From: Acetobacter peroxydans
GTDB lineage: Bacteria > Pseudomonadota > Alphaproteobacteria > Acetobacterales > Acetobacteraceae
Assembly: GCF_006539345.1 (NCBI RefSeq)
Contig: NZ_BJMV01000001.1
Location: forward strand, 310,001-374,000
DNA length: 64,000 nucleotides
Reading direction: 5' to 3'
The notes under the pieces are model-generated. The model searched no databases. It saw only the letters and a program-made list of their open reading frames with translations, and had not been told where the DNA came from. The translations under genes and the position numbers were made by a program. Positions 8,701 to 18,460 of this stretch are shown here, one piece after another. The stretch's first letter is position 1. Each line of letters begins with the position of its first letter.

Positions 8701-10902
8701 CTAGCCCCGGAAAATGCGGGCCGCGTCAGCTTTTCCGAACAGGTGCAGCAGGGCACGGGCGGCTTCGCTCAGGTGCTGGGCGAGCGGTGCAGGCGGTGTG
8801 CCTGCGGGTGGGGCGATGCTGTCTTCGGGCAGAATGGCCAGTGCCTCACGTCGTGCGGTTTCCAGCAGGCTGTCCACCAGTGCATCAGAGGCCATGCGGT
8901 ATTCCGGCAGGCCGGACTGGCGGCGGCCTGTGGCCTCGCCCCCGCCGCGCAGGCGGAAATCCTCATCGGCTATCAGAAAGCCATCTTCCGTTTCACGCAG
9001 GCACCCCAGCCTCCGGCGGGCCGTGTGGCCGGGGTCATCGTCGTGCAGCATGAGGCAGTATGAGGCCGCACTGCCGCGCCCTACGCGGCCGCGTAACTGG
9101 TGAAGCTGTGCCAGACCAAAGCGCTCGGCGTGTTCTATCACCATGATGCTCGCCCCCGGCACGTCCACCCCTACTTCAATAACCGTGGTGGCGACTAACA
9201 GCCGGGTGCGGCCTGCGGCAAAATCTGCCAGCGCCTGCTCGCGCACGGCGCTGTCCTGCTGGCCATGTGCGAGGCCGATAACCGGGGCCTTATCTCCGCC
9301 GGGCAGGGACGTGCCGAAATAGGAAACCAGTGCGGCGTGGCGCGCCTCGGCGGCGGCAATGTCCAGCGCCTCGCTTTCCGAGACAAGGGGGCAGACCCAG
9401 AATACCTGTGCACCATCACGCAGCGCACGCCCTATGCCCGCGAGAACTTCATCCATAGCGCCAAGGCTGTGCAGCGACGTGCGGATAGGCTTGCGCCCGG
9501 CAGGTTTGCCTTCCAGACGACTGATCTGCATATCGCCAAAGCGGGTGAGCAGCAGCGTGCGGGGAATGGGCGTGGCGGTCATGGTCAGCATGTCCGCATT
9601 GCGCCCCTTATCCGCCAGCGCCAGACGTTGCTCCACGCCAAAGCGGTGCTGTTCGTCGATCACGGCAAGGCCGAGGTCGGCAAAGCGCACGGTGTCCTGC
9701 ACCAGCGCATGTGTGCCCACGACCAGCCGCGCCGTGCCATCAGCCATGTCCGACAGGGCCTTTTTACGTGCGCGTCCTTTGACCGAACTGCACAGGAACG
9801 CCACCGGTACGGGAGAAAGCCGGGCAAAGGTGGTGGCATGTTGGCGGGCCAGAATTTCCGTTGGAGCCATGATGGCGGCCTGTGCGCCGGATTCGACCGC
9901 GCGCAGCATGGCCAGCAGGGCCACCAGCGTTTTGCCTGCGCCCACATCCCCTTGCACAAGCCGGTTCATGCGGGTGGGAGCGGCCATGTCGGTTTCGATC
10001 TCGTGCAGCACGTGGGACTGACCGGGGGTCAGCTCATGACCGAACGCTGCAAGGGCCTGCTGCTGCAGGGGGCCATTATGGTGGAGTGCTTCCGGCGCCA
10101 CGCCCGGCATGGCCCGGCCGGGGCGGGCGCGGGCGGCGGCATGGGCAAGGCGGATGGCCAACTGGTCTGCCAGAAGTTCATCACAGGCAAGGCGGGCCTG
10201 AGCACGGGCCTGCGCCTTGCGCCAGCCTTCTCCCGTTTCGCTCCCTGCGATGCTGTCAGGGTGCTGCATCCATGTCAGGGCCGTGGCGAAGTCGGGCCAG
10301 TCGTGATGGGTGAGTATTGCAGGAGTGTGCCATTCCGGCAGGGGGGGCGAGGGCAGGCGCGCAAGGGCTGCTGTCATGGCCTGTCGCACGTGGCCTGCGA
10401 ACAGTCCCGCCGTCAGCGGCCAGACCGGGTCGAGACGGGGAATACGCGCCAGTGCCGAGGCGGGCAGCAGATAATCCGGCGAGGTGATCACCATCCTGTC
10501 GTGAAAGCGCTCCGCCCGACCTGATACGGCAATCTGCTCACCCATCTTGACCTGCTTTGCCTGCCATGGCGAGAAAAAGGCCAGTTCAAGCAGGCCACTG
10601 TCATCCGTGAGCGTCACGCGCCATGGCTGACGGCTGCGCGGAGTAGGGGGACGGATCTCGCTGACAGTTCCTACCACGGTGACGATCGTATCAGACTGGA
10701 CATGTGCCAGCAGTGGGCGCAGCCTGCGATCCGTCACGCTTTCGGGCAGGCGGAACAGCAGGTCTATTACCCTGTTGCCACCGGCTATGCGGGCAAGCAG
10801 GCGCGCGCGCGCAGTATTGACACCCGGCAGGGTTTCAAGGGGCGCGAGCAGCGGGGCAAGAACGCTCGCCAGAGAGGATGTGATGGGCGAAGGACTGGAC
10901 AC
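8701..10902 (-). CDS. recG: RecG, ATP-dependent branch-migrating DNA helicase
   Basis: RecG reverses stalled forks and migrates Holliday junctions. The 733-residue protein has the N-terminal wedge/OB domain (VQSDTIVTVVGTV near residue 70), then a superfamily 2 helicase core with Walker A GDVGAGKT near 315, DEQH box VIDEQHRFGVEQR, TATPIPRT, and ATTVIEVGVDVP and QLRGRVGRG in the C-terminal lobe. The start is a GTG at 10902; no strong Shine-Dalgarno is visible. The divergent sdhE-mfd pair follows 69 bp away. This recG-sdhE-mfd string suggests a DNA repair neighbourhood. Confidence 0.96.
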   Translation of the reverse strand: MSSPSPITSSLASVLAPLLAPLETLPGVNTARARLLARIAGGNRVIDLLFRLPESVTDRRLRPLLAHVQSDTIVTVVGTVSEIRPPTPRSRQPWRVTLTDDSGLLELAFFSPWQAKQVKMGEQIAVSGRAERFHDRMVITSPDYLLPASALARIPRLDPVWPLTAGLFAGHVRQAMTAALARLPSPPLPEWHTPAILTHHDWPDFATALTWMQHPDSIAGSETGEGWRKAQARAQARLACDELLADQLAIRLAHAAARARPGRAMPGVAPEALHHNGPLQQQALAAFGHELTPGQSHVLHEIETDMAAPTRMNRLVQGDVGAGKTLVALLAMLRAVESGAQAAIMAPTEILARQHATTFARLSPVPVAFLCSSVKGRARKKALSDMADGTARLVVGTHALVQDTVRFADLGLAVIDEQHRFGVEQRLALADKGRNADMLTMTATPIPRTLLLTRFGDMQISRLEGKPAGRKPIRTSLHSLGAMDEVLAGIGRALRDGAQVFWVCPLVSESEALDIAAAEARHAALVSYFGTSLPGGDKAPVIGLAHGQQDSAVREQALADFAAGRTRLLVATTVIEVGVDVPGASIMVIEHAERFGLAQLHQLRGRVGRGSAASYCLMLHDDDPGHTARRRLGCLRETEDGFLIADEDFRLRGGGEATGRRQSGLPEYRMASDALVDSLLETARREALAILPEDSIAPPAGTPPAPLAQHLSEAARALLHLFGKADAARIFRG

Positions 10903-10971
10903 CGGCGGTACATGCGCCTCTGTTTGACAGGCTGACAGATAAAAACAGCAAGGGTATAGGACAGTAGAGCC

Positions 10972-11280
10972 ATGAGTGACAATTTGACAGAGACGACCGA
11001 AGCCTCAACCGCAGCCGAACTGGACGCCCGCCGTCGGCGCCTGAAGTTCCGCGCCAATCATCGCGGCACCTTCGAAACGGATATTCTGATCGGCGGTTTC
11101 GTGGAGGATGTGGCCGATACACTCAGCGCCGCCGAACTCGCGGACATGGAAGCCATTCTCGAAATGCCCGACCCGGATCTGACGGACTGGCTGTTCGGCC
11201 GTCTGCCGCTGCCCGAGGAAAAGGCCACCCCCATGCTGCGCCGTATGGTGGCCGCGTGCCGTGCCCGGTGCGGGCATTAG
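10972..11280 (+). CDS. sdhE: SdhE, FAD assembly factor 2 (DUF339 family)
   Basis: SdhE-type proteins promote covalent attachment of FAD to the succinate dehydrogenase flavoprotein. The 102-residue protein carries the signature RGTFETD (the conserved RGxxE) at about residues 32-38, followed by LEMPDPDLTDWLFG, both diagnostic. The N-terminal ~15 residues are low-complexity (T, E, A). It lies 78 bp before mfd on the same strand. Confidence 0.88.
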   Translation: MSDNLTETTEASTAAELDARRRRLKFRANHRGTFETDILIGGFVEDVADTLSAAELADMEAILEMPDPDLTDWLFGRLPLPEEKATPMLRRMVAACRARCGH

Positions 11281-11358
11281 GCCGCACCTGGTTCCCATGC
11301 GTCCATCACCAGACTATACCCAGAGCGAGTAGAGCCGAGAGACAGATACGGATAGCGC

Positions 11359-14300
11359 ATGACGGTACAGACAGGCAGCCCGCACACGATCGCCACTATC
11401 TGGGGGGTGCCCGAAGGGTATGACGCATTGCTGCTGGCCCGCCGCGCGCGCGAGCATACGGGGCCCGTGCTGCATATTGCGCGCAGCGATGCCAGTATGG
11501 CGCGGCTGGCCGATATGCTGGGCTTTGTGGCTACGGATATCGAGGTGTTGCGGTTTCCCGCATGGGACTGTCTGCCATATGACCGGGTTTCGCCAAACCC
11601 CGCCCTTGTGGCGGAGCGTGTGGCCACTCTCTCCCGTCTGCTGGAGCCTGCTCGTGGCCCGCGTCTGGTTCTGACCACCGTGAACGCTGCCGTGCAGCGT
11701 GTGGCCCCGCGCAAGACGTTCGAAGGCCAGTCCCTCAGCATCCGCGAGGGGGAGAGCCTTGATCAGACCTTCCTGATCGACCTGCTGATCGCCAATGGCT
11801 ACACCCGCACGGACACGGTGATGGAGGCGGGCGAGTTTTCAACCCGCGGGGGTATTTTCGACCTGTATCCGGCCGGGGCGGCCGAGCCGCTCCGGCTCGA
11901 CCTGTTTGGCGACGAGGTGGAGAATATCCGCGCTTTCGATCCCGGCACCCAGCGTTCGACCGACCGGCGGGAAGGGCTGGTGCTGTGCCCGGTTTCGGAA
12001 TTTTCGCTCGATGCGGAGAAAATCTCGCGCTTTAGAACCGGCTGGCGCGATGCTTTCGGGCCGGGCGCAGCCGCTGACCCGATTTATGAGCATGTTTCGG
12101 ATGGCAGGCGCTATCCGGGGCTCGAACACTGGCTGCCTCTGTTTCACGATCATCTGGAAACTTTGTTCGATTATCTGCCGGGTGTCGCGGTTTCTCTTGA
12201 GCAGCAGGTGGATGAAGGCCTGAGCGCCAGGCTGGACATGATAGAGGATCACTATCAGGCCCGCAGGCAGCCCGCGCGCGAGGGCGAAACGCCATACCGC
12301 CCGCTGCTGCCGCATCTGCTCTATCTTGACCGCAAGGGGTGGGAGGCAGCGCTTGCCCGGCTGCCCGTGGTGGCGTTCAGCCCCTATGCCCAGCCTGAAG
12401 GGGCGCCGGGCGTGGATGTGGGCGGACGCTTTGGCAAGATGTACGCCAAGATCGTGCCCGGCGCACAGCGCGAGCAGGTCTTTACCCTATTGGGCGATGC
12501 CGCACGAGAATGGGCGCAGGTAGGGCGGCGCACCTTTGTGGCGGCATGGAGCCGTGGTTCGCGCGAACGTATCGGCGTTCTGCTCCGCGAACATGGGCTG
12601 GCCACCGAAACATTTGATAGCTGGGAGCAGGCCCGCAAGGCCAAGCCCGGCCCGGTGGGGCTGGTGGCGTTTGAGCTGGAGCGCGGCTTTGTTGGCGATG
12701 ATCTGGCGTTTGTGTCCGAACAGGATCTGCTGGGCGAGCGCATAGGCCGACCGCCACGCCGCCGCCGCCGGGCGGACGAACTGATTGCCGAAGCCAGTGA
12801 ACTTTCCGCCGGTGATCTGGTGGTGCATCAGGACTACGGCATAGGCCGGTATGATGGGCTTGAAACAGTCAGCGTGGGCGTGGCTCCGCATGACTGCCTG
12901 CGCCTGCTGTACGATGGGGGGGAGAAGCTCTACCTGCCGGTAGAGAATATCGAACTGCTCAGCCGTTTCGGCTCCGATCAGGCCGGTGTTGCGCTGGACA
13001 AGCTGGGCGGTGTTGCGTGGCAGAACCGCAAAGCGCAGATGAAACGGCGCATCCGCGACATGGCGGGCGAACTGATCCGCACCGCCGCTGCCCGTGCCCT
13101 GCTGGTCGCGCCCGAATTTGCGCCGCCTGAGGGGCTGTGGGATGAGTTCTGCGCCCGGTTCCCGTTTGTGGAGACGGATGATCAGTCTCGCGCCATTGCT
13201 GACGTGCTGGACGATATGGCCTCAGGCAGGCCCATGGACCGGCTGGTTTGCGGTGATGTCGGGTTCGGTAAGACCGAGGTTGCTTTGCGCGCGGCGTTTG
13301 TTGCGGCCATGTCCGGCGGGCAGGTTGCGGTTGTTGTCCCGACAACACTGCTGGCGCGTCAGCATTACCGCACCTTCGCTACCCGGTTTGAAGGCTTTCC
13401 CATCAAGGTGGCGCAGCTTTCGCGCATGGTGACCGGCAAGGACGCTACGGCAGTGCGTAAGGGGCTGGCCGACGGCAGCATCAACGTCGTGATTGGCACC
13501 CACGCCTTGCTGGCTAAAACGGTTCAGTTTGCGTCGCTGGAACTGCTCATTATCGATGAGGAGCAGCATTTCGGCGTGGCGCACAAGGAAAAGCTCAAGG
13601 CCCTGCGTGAAGGGGTGCATGTGCTGACACTCTCCGCCACGCCGCTGCCGCGCACGCTCCAGCTTTCGCTTTCCGGCGTGCGGGAAATGAGCCTGATCGC
13701 CACGCCGCCGACCGACAGGCTGGCGGTGCGCACGTTCATTATGCCGTTTGACAGCGTGGTCATCCGCGAAGCCATCCAGCGTGAGCGGTTCAGGGGCGGG
13801 CAGATTTTCTGTGTCGCGCCACGAGTGGAGGATCTTGACCGTCTGGCCGAGCGTCTGGCCGCCATCGTGCCGGATGCGCGGCTGGTGCAGGCGCACGGTC
13901 GTCTGACTCCGACTGAGCTTGAGCGGGTCATGACCGAGTTTTCGGATGGTAAATACGACATCCTGCTTTCCACCAACATCGTGGAAAGCGGGCTGGATAT
14001 GCCTGCGGTCAATACGCTGATCATTCACCGGGCGGATATGTTCGGTCTGGGGCAACTTTATCAGCTGCGCGGGCGTGTGGGCCGCGGCAAGCAGCGTGGT
14101 TACGCCTACCTGACCTGGCCGCAGACTCACGCTTTGGCGGAATCGGCCCAGAAGCGGCTTGAGGTCATGCAGACACTCGATACGCTGGGGGCAGGCTTTA
14201 CTTTGGCCTCGCACGATCTGGATTTGCGCGGGGCGGGCAACCTGCTGGGGGATCAGCAGTCGGGCCATGTGCGCGAGGTGGGCATAGAGCTTTACCAGCA

Positions 14301-14826
14301 GATGCTGGAGGATGCCGTGGCCGACCTGCGCGCCGAACAGGGACGTCGCAAGCCCGAGGATCGGGAATGGACGCCCGGTATTGTCATGGGCCTGCCGGTT
14401 CTGATCCCGGACAGCTACGTGCCGGACCTGCCCGTGCGGCTTGGTCTGTATCGACGCATCAGCGGTCTTTCTTCCGACGCCGAGACGGAAGCTATGGAGG
14501 CCGAACTGATCGATCGTTTTGGCGCGTTGCCGGAAGAAGTTAAAAACCTTCTTGATGTGGTTGATCTTAAAAGATTGTGCAGACGCTCAGGCGTGGAAAA
14601 AGTAGAGGCCGGGCCAAAAGGTATGGTGCTCCAGTTCCGCAATAATAGCTTCCATGACCCGGCAGGGCTGGTGCAGTGGATGGCGGGCTGGAAAGATGGC
14701 GCGGTAAGGCTGCGACCCGATCATAAACTGGCCGTGGTGCGCGAACTGACCAATGTGCAGCGTGTGGGGCTGGCGCGTAAGGTGCTGGGTAGTCTTGCGA
14801 AAATCCGCGAAAAGGCTCTGGCCTGA
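11359..14826 (+). CDS. mfd: Mfd, transcription-repair coupling factor
   Basis: Mfd removes stalled RNA polymerase and recruits UvrA. The 1155-residue protein has the UvrB-like N-terminal region (LRFPAWDCLPYD, FSTRGGIFDLYP), the RNA-polymerase-interacting domain near residue 490 (LVVHQDYGIGRYDGLE), and a RecG-like translocase core: Walker A GDVGFGKTE near 633, DEEQHFG near 735, LSATPLPRTLQLS, STNIVESGLDMP and YQLRGRVGRG. The C-terminal TRCF domain (LPDSYVPD-like LIPDSYVPDLPVR) is present, so the protein appears complete. A hairpin terminator follows. Confidence 0.97.
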   Translation: MTVQTGSPHTIATIWGVPEGYDALLLARRAREHTGPVLHIARSDASMARLADMLGFVATDIEVLRFPAWDCLPYDRVSPNPALVAERVATLSRLLEPARGPRLVLTTVNAAVQRVAPRKTFEGQSLSIREGESLDQTFLIDLLIANGYTRTDTVMEAGEFSTRGGIFDLYPAGAAEPLRLDLFGDEVENIRAFDPGTQRSTDRREGLVLCPVSEFSLDAEKISRFRTGWRDAFGPGAAADPIYEHVSDGRRYPGLEHWLPLFHDHLETLFDYLPGVAVSLEQQVDEGLSARLDMIEDHYQARRQPAREGETPYRPLLPHLLYLDRKGWEAALARLPVVAFSPYAQPEGAPGVDVGGRFGKMYAKIVPGAQREQVFTLLGDAAREWAQVGRRTFVAAWSRGSRERIGVLLREHGLATETFDSWEQARKAKPGPVGLVAFELERGFVGDDLAFVSEQDLLGERIGRPPRRRRRADELIAEASELSAGDLVVHQDYGIGRYDGLETVSVGVAPHDCLRLLYDGGEKLYLPVENIELLSRFGSDQAGVALDKLGGVAWQNRKAQMKRRIRDMAGELIRTAAARALLVAPEFAPPEGLWDEFCARFPFVETDDQSRAIADVLDDMASGRPMDRLVCGDVGFGKTEVALRAAFVAAMSGGQVAVVVPTTLLARQHYRTFATRFEGFPIKVAQLSRMVTGKDATAVRKGLADGSINVVIGTHALLAKTVQFASLELLIIDEEQHFGVAHKEKLKALREGVHVLTLSATPLPRTLQLSLSGVREMSLIATPPTDRLAVRTFIMPFDSVVIREAIQRERFRGGQIFCVAPRVEDLDRLAERLAAIVPDARLVQAHGRLTPTELERVMTEFSDGKYDILLSTNIVESGLDMPAVNTLIIHRADMFGLGQLYQLRGRVGRGKQRGYAYLTWPQTHALAESAQKRLEVMQTLDTLGAGFTLASHDLDLRGAGNLLGDQQSGHVREVGIELYQQMLEDAVADLRAEQGRRKPEDREWTPGIVMGLPVLIPDSYVPDLPVRLGLYRRISGLSSDAETEAMEAELIDRFGALPEEVKNLLDVVDLKRLCRRSGVEKVEAGPKGMVLQFRNNSFHDPAGLVQWMAGWKDGAVRLRPDHKLAVVRELTNVQRVGLARKVLGSLAKIREKALA

Positions 14827-14834
14827 AAGCTGAG

Positions 14835-14862
14835 GCAGCCCCGGTGATGGAGCCGGGGCTGC
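14835..14862. terminator. Hairpin between convergent mfd and an exported-protein gene
   Basis: GCAGCCCCGG and CCGGGGCTGC form a perfect 10-bp stem around an 8-base loop, 9 bp after the mfd stop. The U tract is poor, but position and perfection favour a terminator. Confidence 0.7.
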
Positions 14863-14890
14863 AGACCTGAGTTCAGCCGCTGGGGGTGGG

Positions 14891-15811
14891 TTATTTAAGC
14901 GGCAGCGGAAAGCCGTTGACCGTCAGCACGCCACTCTCCCAGGTTGTGTCCCACGTATTGCGGTCGCCCTCGCGGTGGCTGACCAGTCGTGCCAGCGCCA
15001 GTCCGGCGGCCAGTTTCATCTGCTGCTCTTCCCGGGCGTGCTGGATCAGTTCAGGCAGGTTGCTGACTTCCAGATGGCCAAGAGCGGAGGTGGTGTTGAC
15101 ATCCCCAGTGAGGGTGGCGCTGCCGTGACCTTCCAGACGGATATCGCCCTGTGTGGCGGTAAAGGCCGAAAGTGTGGTGTGCACGGCGGGCGATGCCGTG
15201 CTGCGTCCGCCTATGGCATCCATCAGTCCCGCCAGTTCACGGGTGGGCAGGCTGAAGCGGGCCTGTGCGTCCGAAGGGAGCAGGCTCTGGTCGGCGACGT
15301 TGTGGTAGCCGATACCCGACAGCGCCAGCGTGGCGCTGGCCAGCGGTGCGCCCCCCTGTATCTGGAAATGCAGGGTTCCCAGCGTCACTTTGGCTGTTCG
15401 ATGCGTAATGGTCGTGCTCTGCCATGTCAGGTCAAGCATCTTGCCTGCCTGCAGCGCGGTCTCGGCTATCTGGCCCTGCTGCGCCAGCCATACCGAACAA
15501 CTGCGGGTGTGGGTGTTGGTCATGGCGGCCAGCACGAGCAGCGAGGCCGCTGCCGCCAGATCGTCCGTGGCGGCGGGGTCAGCCGGTTTTCCGTTCAGGG
15601 TCAGATGCCGTGCGGTCAGGGTGCTCTGGCCGTCTGGCGTGCGCAGTTGCACGGAGTCATAGGTTACGCCCTGCGGTGTGTCATGCGTCGCCCCGTGTGT
15701 GAGGGTAACGCAGGCCTGCGGAGGGGCCGCTAGGGCGATTTGTCCCGTGGTGGTGGCACAGGCGCTCACGACACCAAGAAAAAAACGGGAAAAGAGGGAG
15801 GCGTGCTTCAT
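14891..15811 (-). CDS. Exported protein of unknown function
   Basis: I do not recognise this 306-residue protein with certainty. It begins with a signal peptide (LFSRFFLGVVSACATTTGQIALAA, cleavage probably after AALAA-like QIALAA). The rest is rich in alternating hydrophobic and polar residues, suggestive of beta structure. Its C-terminus, EVSNLPELI and then SGVLTVNGFPLPL, resembles secreted DUF2125/YdgA-like beta-rich proteins; that is a weak inference. It converges on mfd and is divergent from an SBF-like transporter. Confidence 0.6.
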   Translation of the reverse strand: MKHASLFSRFFLGVVSACATTTGQIALAAPPQACVTLTHGATHDTPQGVTYDSVQLRTPDGQSTLTARHLTLNGKPADPAATDDLAAAASLLVLAAMTNTHTRSCSVWLAQQGQIAETALQAGKMLDLTWQSTTITHRTAKVTLGTLHFQIQGGAPLASATLALSGIGYHNVADQSLLPSDAQARFSLPTRELAGLMDAIGGRSTASPAVHTTLSAFTATQGDIRLEGHGSATLTGDVNTTSALGHLEVSNLPELIQHAREEQQMKLAAGLALARLVSHREGDRNTWDTTWESGVLTVNGFPLPLK

Positions 15812-15862
15812 TTCGTGGCAAGGGTGCCGTAAGTGGAAACAGCAGGCAACCCTTGGGAATAA

Positions 15863-16867
15863 ATGGGAGCAGGAGCAGTGCGTTTTTTGAAAAAGGATCC
15901 TTTTCTGGTAGGGCTGCTATGCGCCATTTTTCTGGCGTCCGTGCTGCCTTGCCACGGAGCGGCGGTGCCGGTCTTTCACTGGCTGTCGGTGGGGCTGATT
16001 GCGCTCATGTTCTTCATGCAGGGCGCGCGACTTTCCCGGAAAGCGGTGGTCGACGGCATGGTCGCGTGGCGGCTGCACCTGCTGATTCTGTCCTGCACCT
16101 TTGTCCTTTTTCCCCTGCTGGGTCTGGCGGCGCACGCATTGCTGCCGGGGCTGCTGCTGCCTGAACTGTGGCTGGGTATCCTGTTCCTGTGCTGCCTGCC
16201 TTCCACGGTGCAGTCCTCCATTGCGTTTACATCCATCGCGGGGGGGAATGTGCCTGCGGCGGTGTGCGCGGCCACGGCGTCCAATGTGCTGGGCATTTTC
16301 ATCACGCCGGTTCTGGTGGGGCTGGTGCTAAGCCAGCACGGACAGCTTTCGGGCAATCCGCTCAATATTGTTTTTCAGCTTCTGTTGCCCTTCATTGCTG
16401 GGCAGGTGTTGCAGCCGTGGGTTGGCGCGTGGGCGCACCGGAACAAGAGGCTACTTTCGCTGTCGGACCGGGGGTCGATTCTGGTTGTGGTGTATGCGGC
16501 CTTCAGCGATGCCGTCATGCAGGGGCTGTGGCACAGGCTGCCGCTGGCGGATCTGGGGCTGGTAGCGCTGGCGGACACGGCGCTGCTCGCACTGGTTCTG
16601 GTGCTGACAACCCTGCTGAGCCGGATTCTGGGGCTGCCGCGGCAGGATGAGATAGCTGTGATTTTCTGCGGCTCCAAAAAGACATTGGCCTCGGGTGTGC
16701 CCATGGCCAATGTGCTGTTTCCCGCCACGTCGGTGGGGCTGATCGTGCTGCCGCTCATGCTGTATCATCAGATCCAGCTCTTTGTGTGTGCTGTGCTGGC
16801 GCGCAGGCTTTCTCACTGGCAGGAACGGGAGAGAGCTGAGGCGCGGGCTGTTGGTCAGGATGCCTGA
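15863..16867 (+). CDS. SBF-like (bile acid:sodium symporter superfamily) transporter
   Basis: A 334-residue integral membrane protein with about ten hydrophobic segments. The conserved GLIALMFFMQGARLS in the N-terminal half, CCLPSTVQSSIAFTSIAGGN in the middle and FCGSKKTLASGVPMANVLFP in the C-terminal half match the SBF_like branch (bacterial homologues of SLC10A7). The substrate is unknown. ATG 15863 is used; a GTG at 15878 after AGGAGCA would also work. The decarboxylase gene follows 36 bp downstream on the same strand and may be cotranscribed. Confidence 0.85.
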   Translation: MGAGAVRFLKKDPFLVGLLCAIFLASVLPCHGAAVPVFHWLSVGLIALMFFMQGARLSRKAVVDGMVAWRLHLLILSCTFVLFPLLGLAAHALLPGLLLPELWLGILFLCCLPSTVQSSIAFTSIAGGNVPAAVCAATASNVLGIFITPVLVGLVLSQHGQLSGNPLNIVFQLLLPFIAGQVLQPWVGAWAHRNKRLLSLSDRGSILVVVYAAFSDAVMQGLWHRLPLADLGLVALADTALLALVLVLTTLLSRILGLPRQDEIAVIFCGSKKTLASGVPMANVLFPATSVGLIVLPLMLYHQIQLFVCAVLARRLSHWQERERAEARAVGQDA

Positions 16868-16903
16868 ATACGTAGGCTGAACACGGGGTAGGAAGAGAGC
16901 AGC

Positions 16904-18340
16904 ATGGCAGGTCTGGACCCCGCGCAGTGGGATGAAATCCGCGCCCTCGGGCATCGTATGCTCGACGAGATGTTCGACAATATCAGCGCTGTGGCGCAGG
17001 GGCCGGTCTGGCAGCCGCCACCAGATGCGGTAAGGCAGCATTTTGCCCAGGCTCCGCTGCCGAAAGAGGGACGGCCGCTCGAAGGGATCTATGCGGAGTT
17101 CGCGGAGTCCGTGCGGCCGTATGCTGTCGGAAACCGGCATCCACGCTTCATGGGCTGGGTGCATGGGGGCGGCACCGCGCAGGGTATGCTTGCGGATATG
17201 ATGGCCGCCGGGCTGAACGCCAATCTGGGCGGGCGGAATCACGTGCCCGTGGACGTCGAGCGTATGGTCATACGCTGGGCAGCGGAGATGTTCGGTTTCC
17301 CGGTCGATGCCAGCGGATTGCTGGTTACGGGTTCGTCCATGGCGAATTTTATCGCCGTCGTGACGGCAAGCCGTGCCATGGCGGGACGCGAGATACGTCA
17401 GAACGGTGTGGCGGGGCAGAACCTTGTGGGCTACGCGGCCGAGACGGCCCATGGCTGTGTCGCGAGAGCTTTTGACATGGCGGGGCTGGGCACCCAGGCC
17501 CTGCGCCGCGTGCCAGTCGATGCGGACTACCGGATGGACCTGTCCGCCCTGCGCGCCATGCTGGCAGCCGACCGTGCTCAAGGGCTGAAACCCTTTGTGG
17601 TTGTTGGCACGGCTGGCACGGTGGATACCGGCAGTTCAGACCCGCTGGACCAACTGGCCGATTTGGCTCAGGCGGAAGGCCTGTGGTTCCATGTGGATGG
17701 TGCATTTGGCGCACTGGCCCGTCTTTCACCCATCCATGCGCCCGCTCTGCGCGGTATGGAGCGGGCGGATAGTTTGGCGTTTGATTTTCATAAGTGGGCG
17801 CAGGTGCCCTACGATGCCGGGTGCGTTCTGGTGCGCGACCCCGCCCTTCAGGCGGCGGCTTTCGCGCAGACACTCGATTATCTCTCGCGCGAGGACAGGG
17901 GGCTGGCAGCCTCGGCCCCGTGGTTCTGTGATCTGGGGCCGGATTTGTCGCGCGGGTTCCGTGCGCTCAAGGTCTGGTTCGCGCTTGAAGGGTTCGGCAC
18001 GCAGGGGCTGGGGCAGGTTGTGGCCCGTTGCTGCGAGGTGGCGCAACATCTGGCCCAGCGTATCGGGCGCACGCCCTCTTTACGGCTGATGGCCCCGGTA
18101 GCGTTGAATATCGTTTGTTTTCGTGTGGACGTGCCGGGGGCGGACGATCTCGATACCCTGAACGCGGAACTGGTCAAGGACTTGCAGGAAAGCGGTATTG
18201 CGGCTCCCTCCACCACGCGGCTAGGTGGAAAGCTCGTTATTCGTGCGGCAATTGTTAACCATCGGACGACCGAGCGGGATGTGGATATCATGCTCGACGC
18301 CTTGCTGGCCCTTGTGGAGCGGCGGCTTGTCTTGTCCTGA
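16904..18340 (+). CDS. Group II PLP-dependent (aromatic amino acid type) decarboxylase
   Basis: A 478-residue member of the pyridoxal-dependent decarboxylase family II, which includes aromatic L-amino acid, tyrosine, histidine and glutamate decarboxylases. PLP-binding elements are clear: TGSSMANF near residue 142-149, HVDGAFGA at 263-270, and the Schiff-base lysine K297 in DFHKWAQVP. RFMGWVHGG near 81 fits the substrate-pocket region. The amino acid used cannot be read from motifs. The upstream SBF-like transporter could move substrate or product, which is inference. Confidence 0.85.
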   Translation: MAGLDPAQWDEIRALGHRMLDEMFDNISAVAQGPVWQPPPDAVRQHFAQAPLPKEGRPLEGIYAEFAESVRPYAVGNRHPRFMGWVHGGGTAQGMLADMMAAGLNANLGGRNHVPVDVERMVIRWAAEMFGFPVDASGLLVTGSSMANFIAVVTASRAMAGREIRQNGVAGQNLVGYAAETAHGCVARAFDMAGLGTQALRRVPVDADYRMDLSALRAMLAADRAQGLKPFVVVGTAGTVDTGSSDPLDQLADLAQAEGLWFHVDGAFGALARLSPIHAPALRGMERADSLAFDFHKWAQVPYDAGCVLVRDPALQAAAFAQTLDYLSREDRGLAASAPWFCDLGPDLSRGFRALKVWFALEGFGTQGLGQVVARCCEVAQHLAQRIGRTPSLRLMAPVALNIVCFRVDVPGADDLDTLNAELVKDLQESGIAAPSTTRLGGKLVIRAAIVNHRTTERDVDIMLDALLALVERRLVLS

Positions 18341-18460
18341 AGAGAGGTGGTAATCTTAAAATTAGGCGATTGAAGGTCTGGACGGCAGGCATGTTCGCGC
18401 GTGTAGCGGGTAGTTTGTGCCTTGTGTTGCTGTTGTGCGTAGTCTGCTGGAGGGGTGTGT

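Noticed and set aside
9265-10524. A 419-codon open frame antisense to recG
   Set aside because: Composition artefact of the opposite strand; the recG motifs are clear and no protein family is recognisable in the antisense reading.
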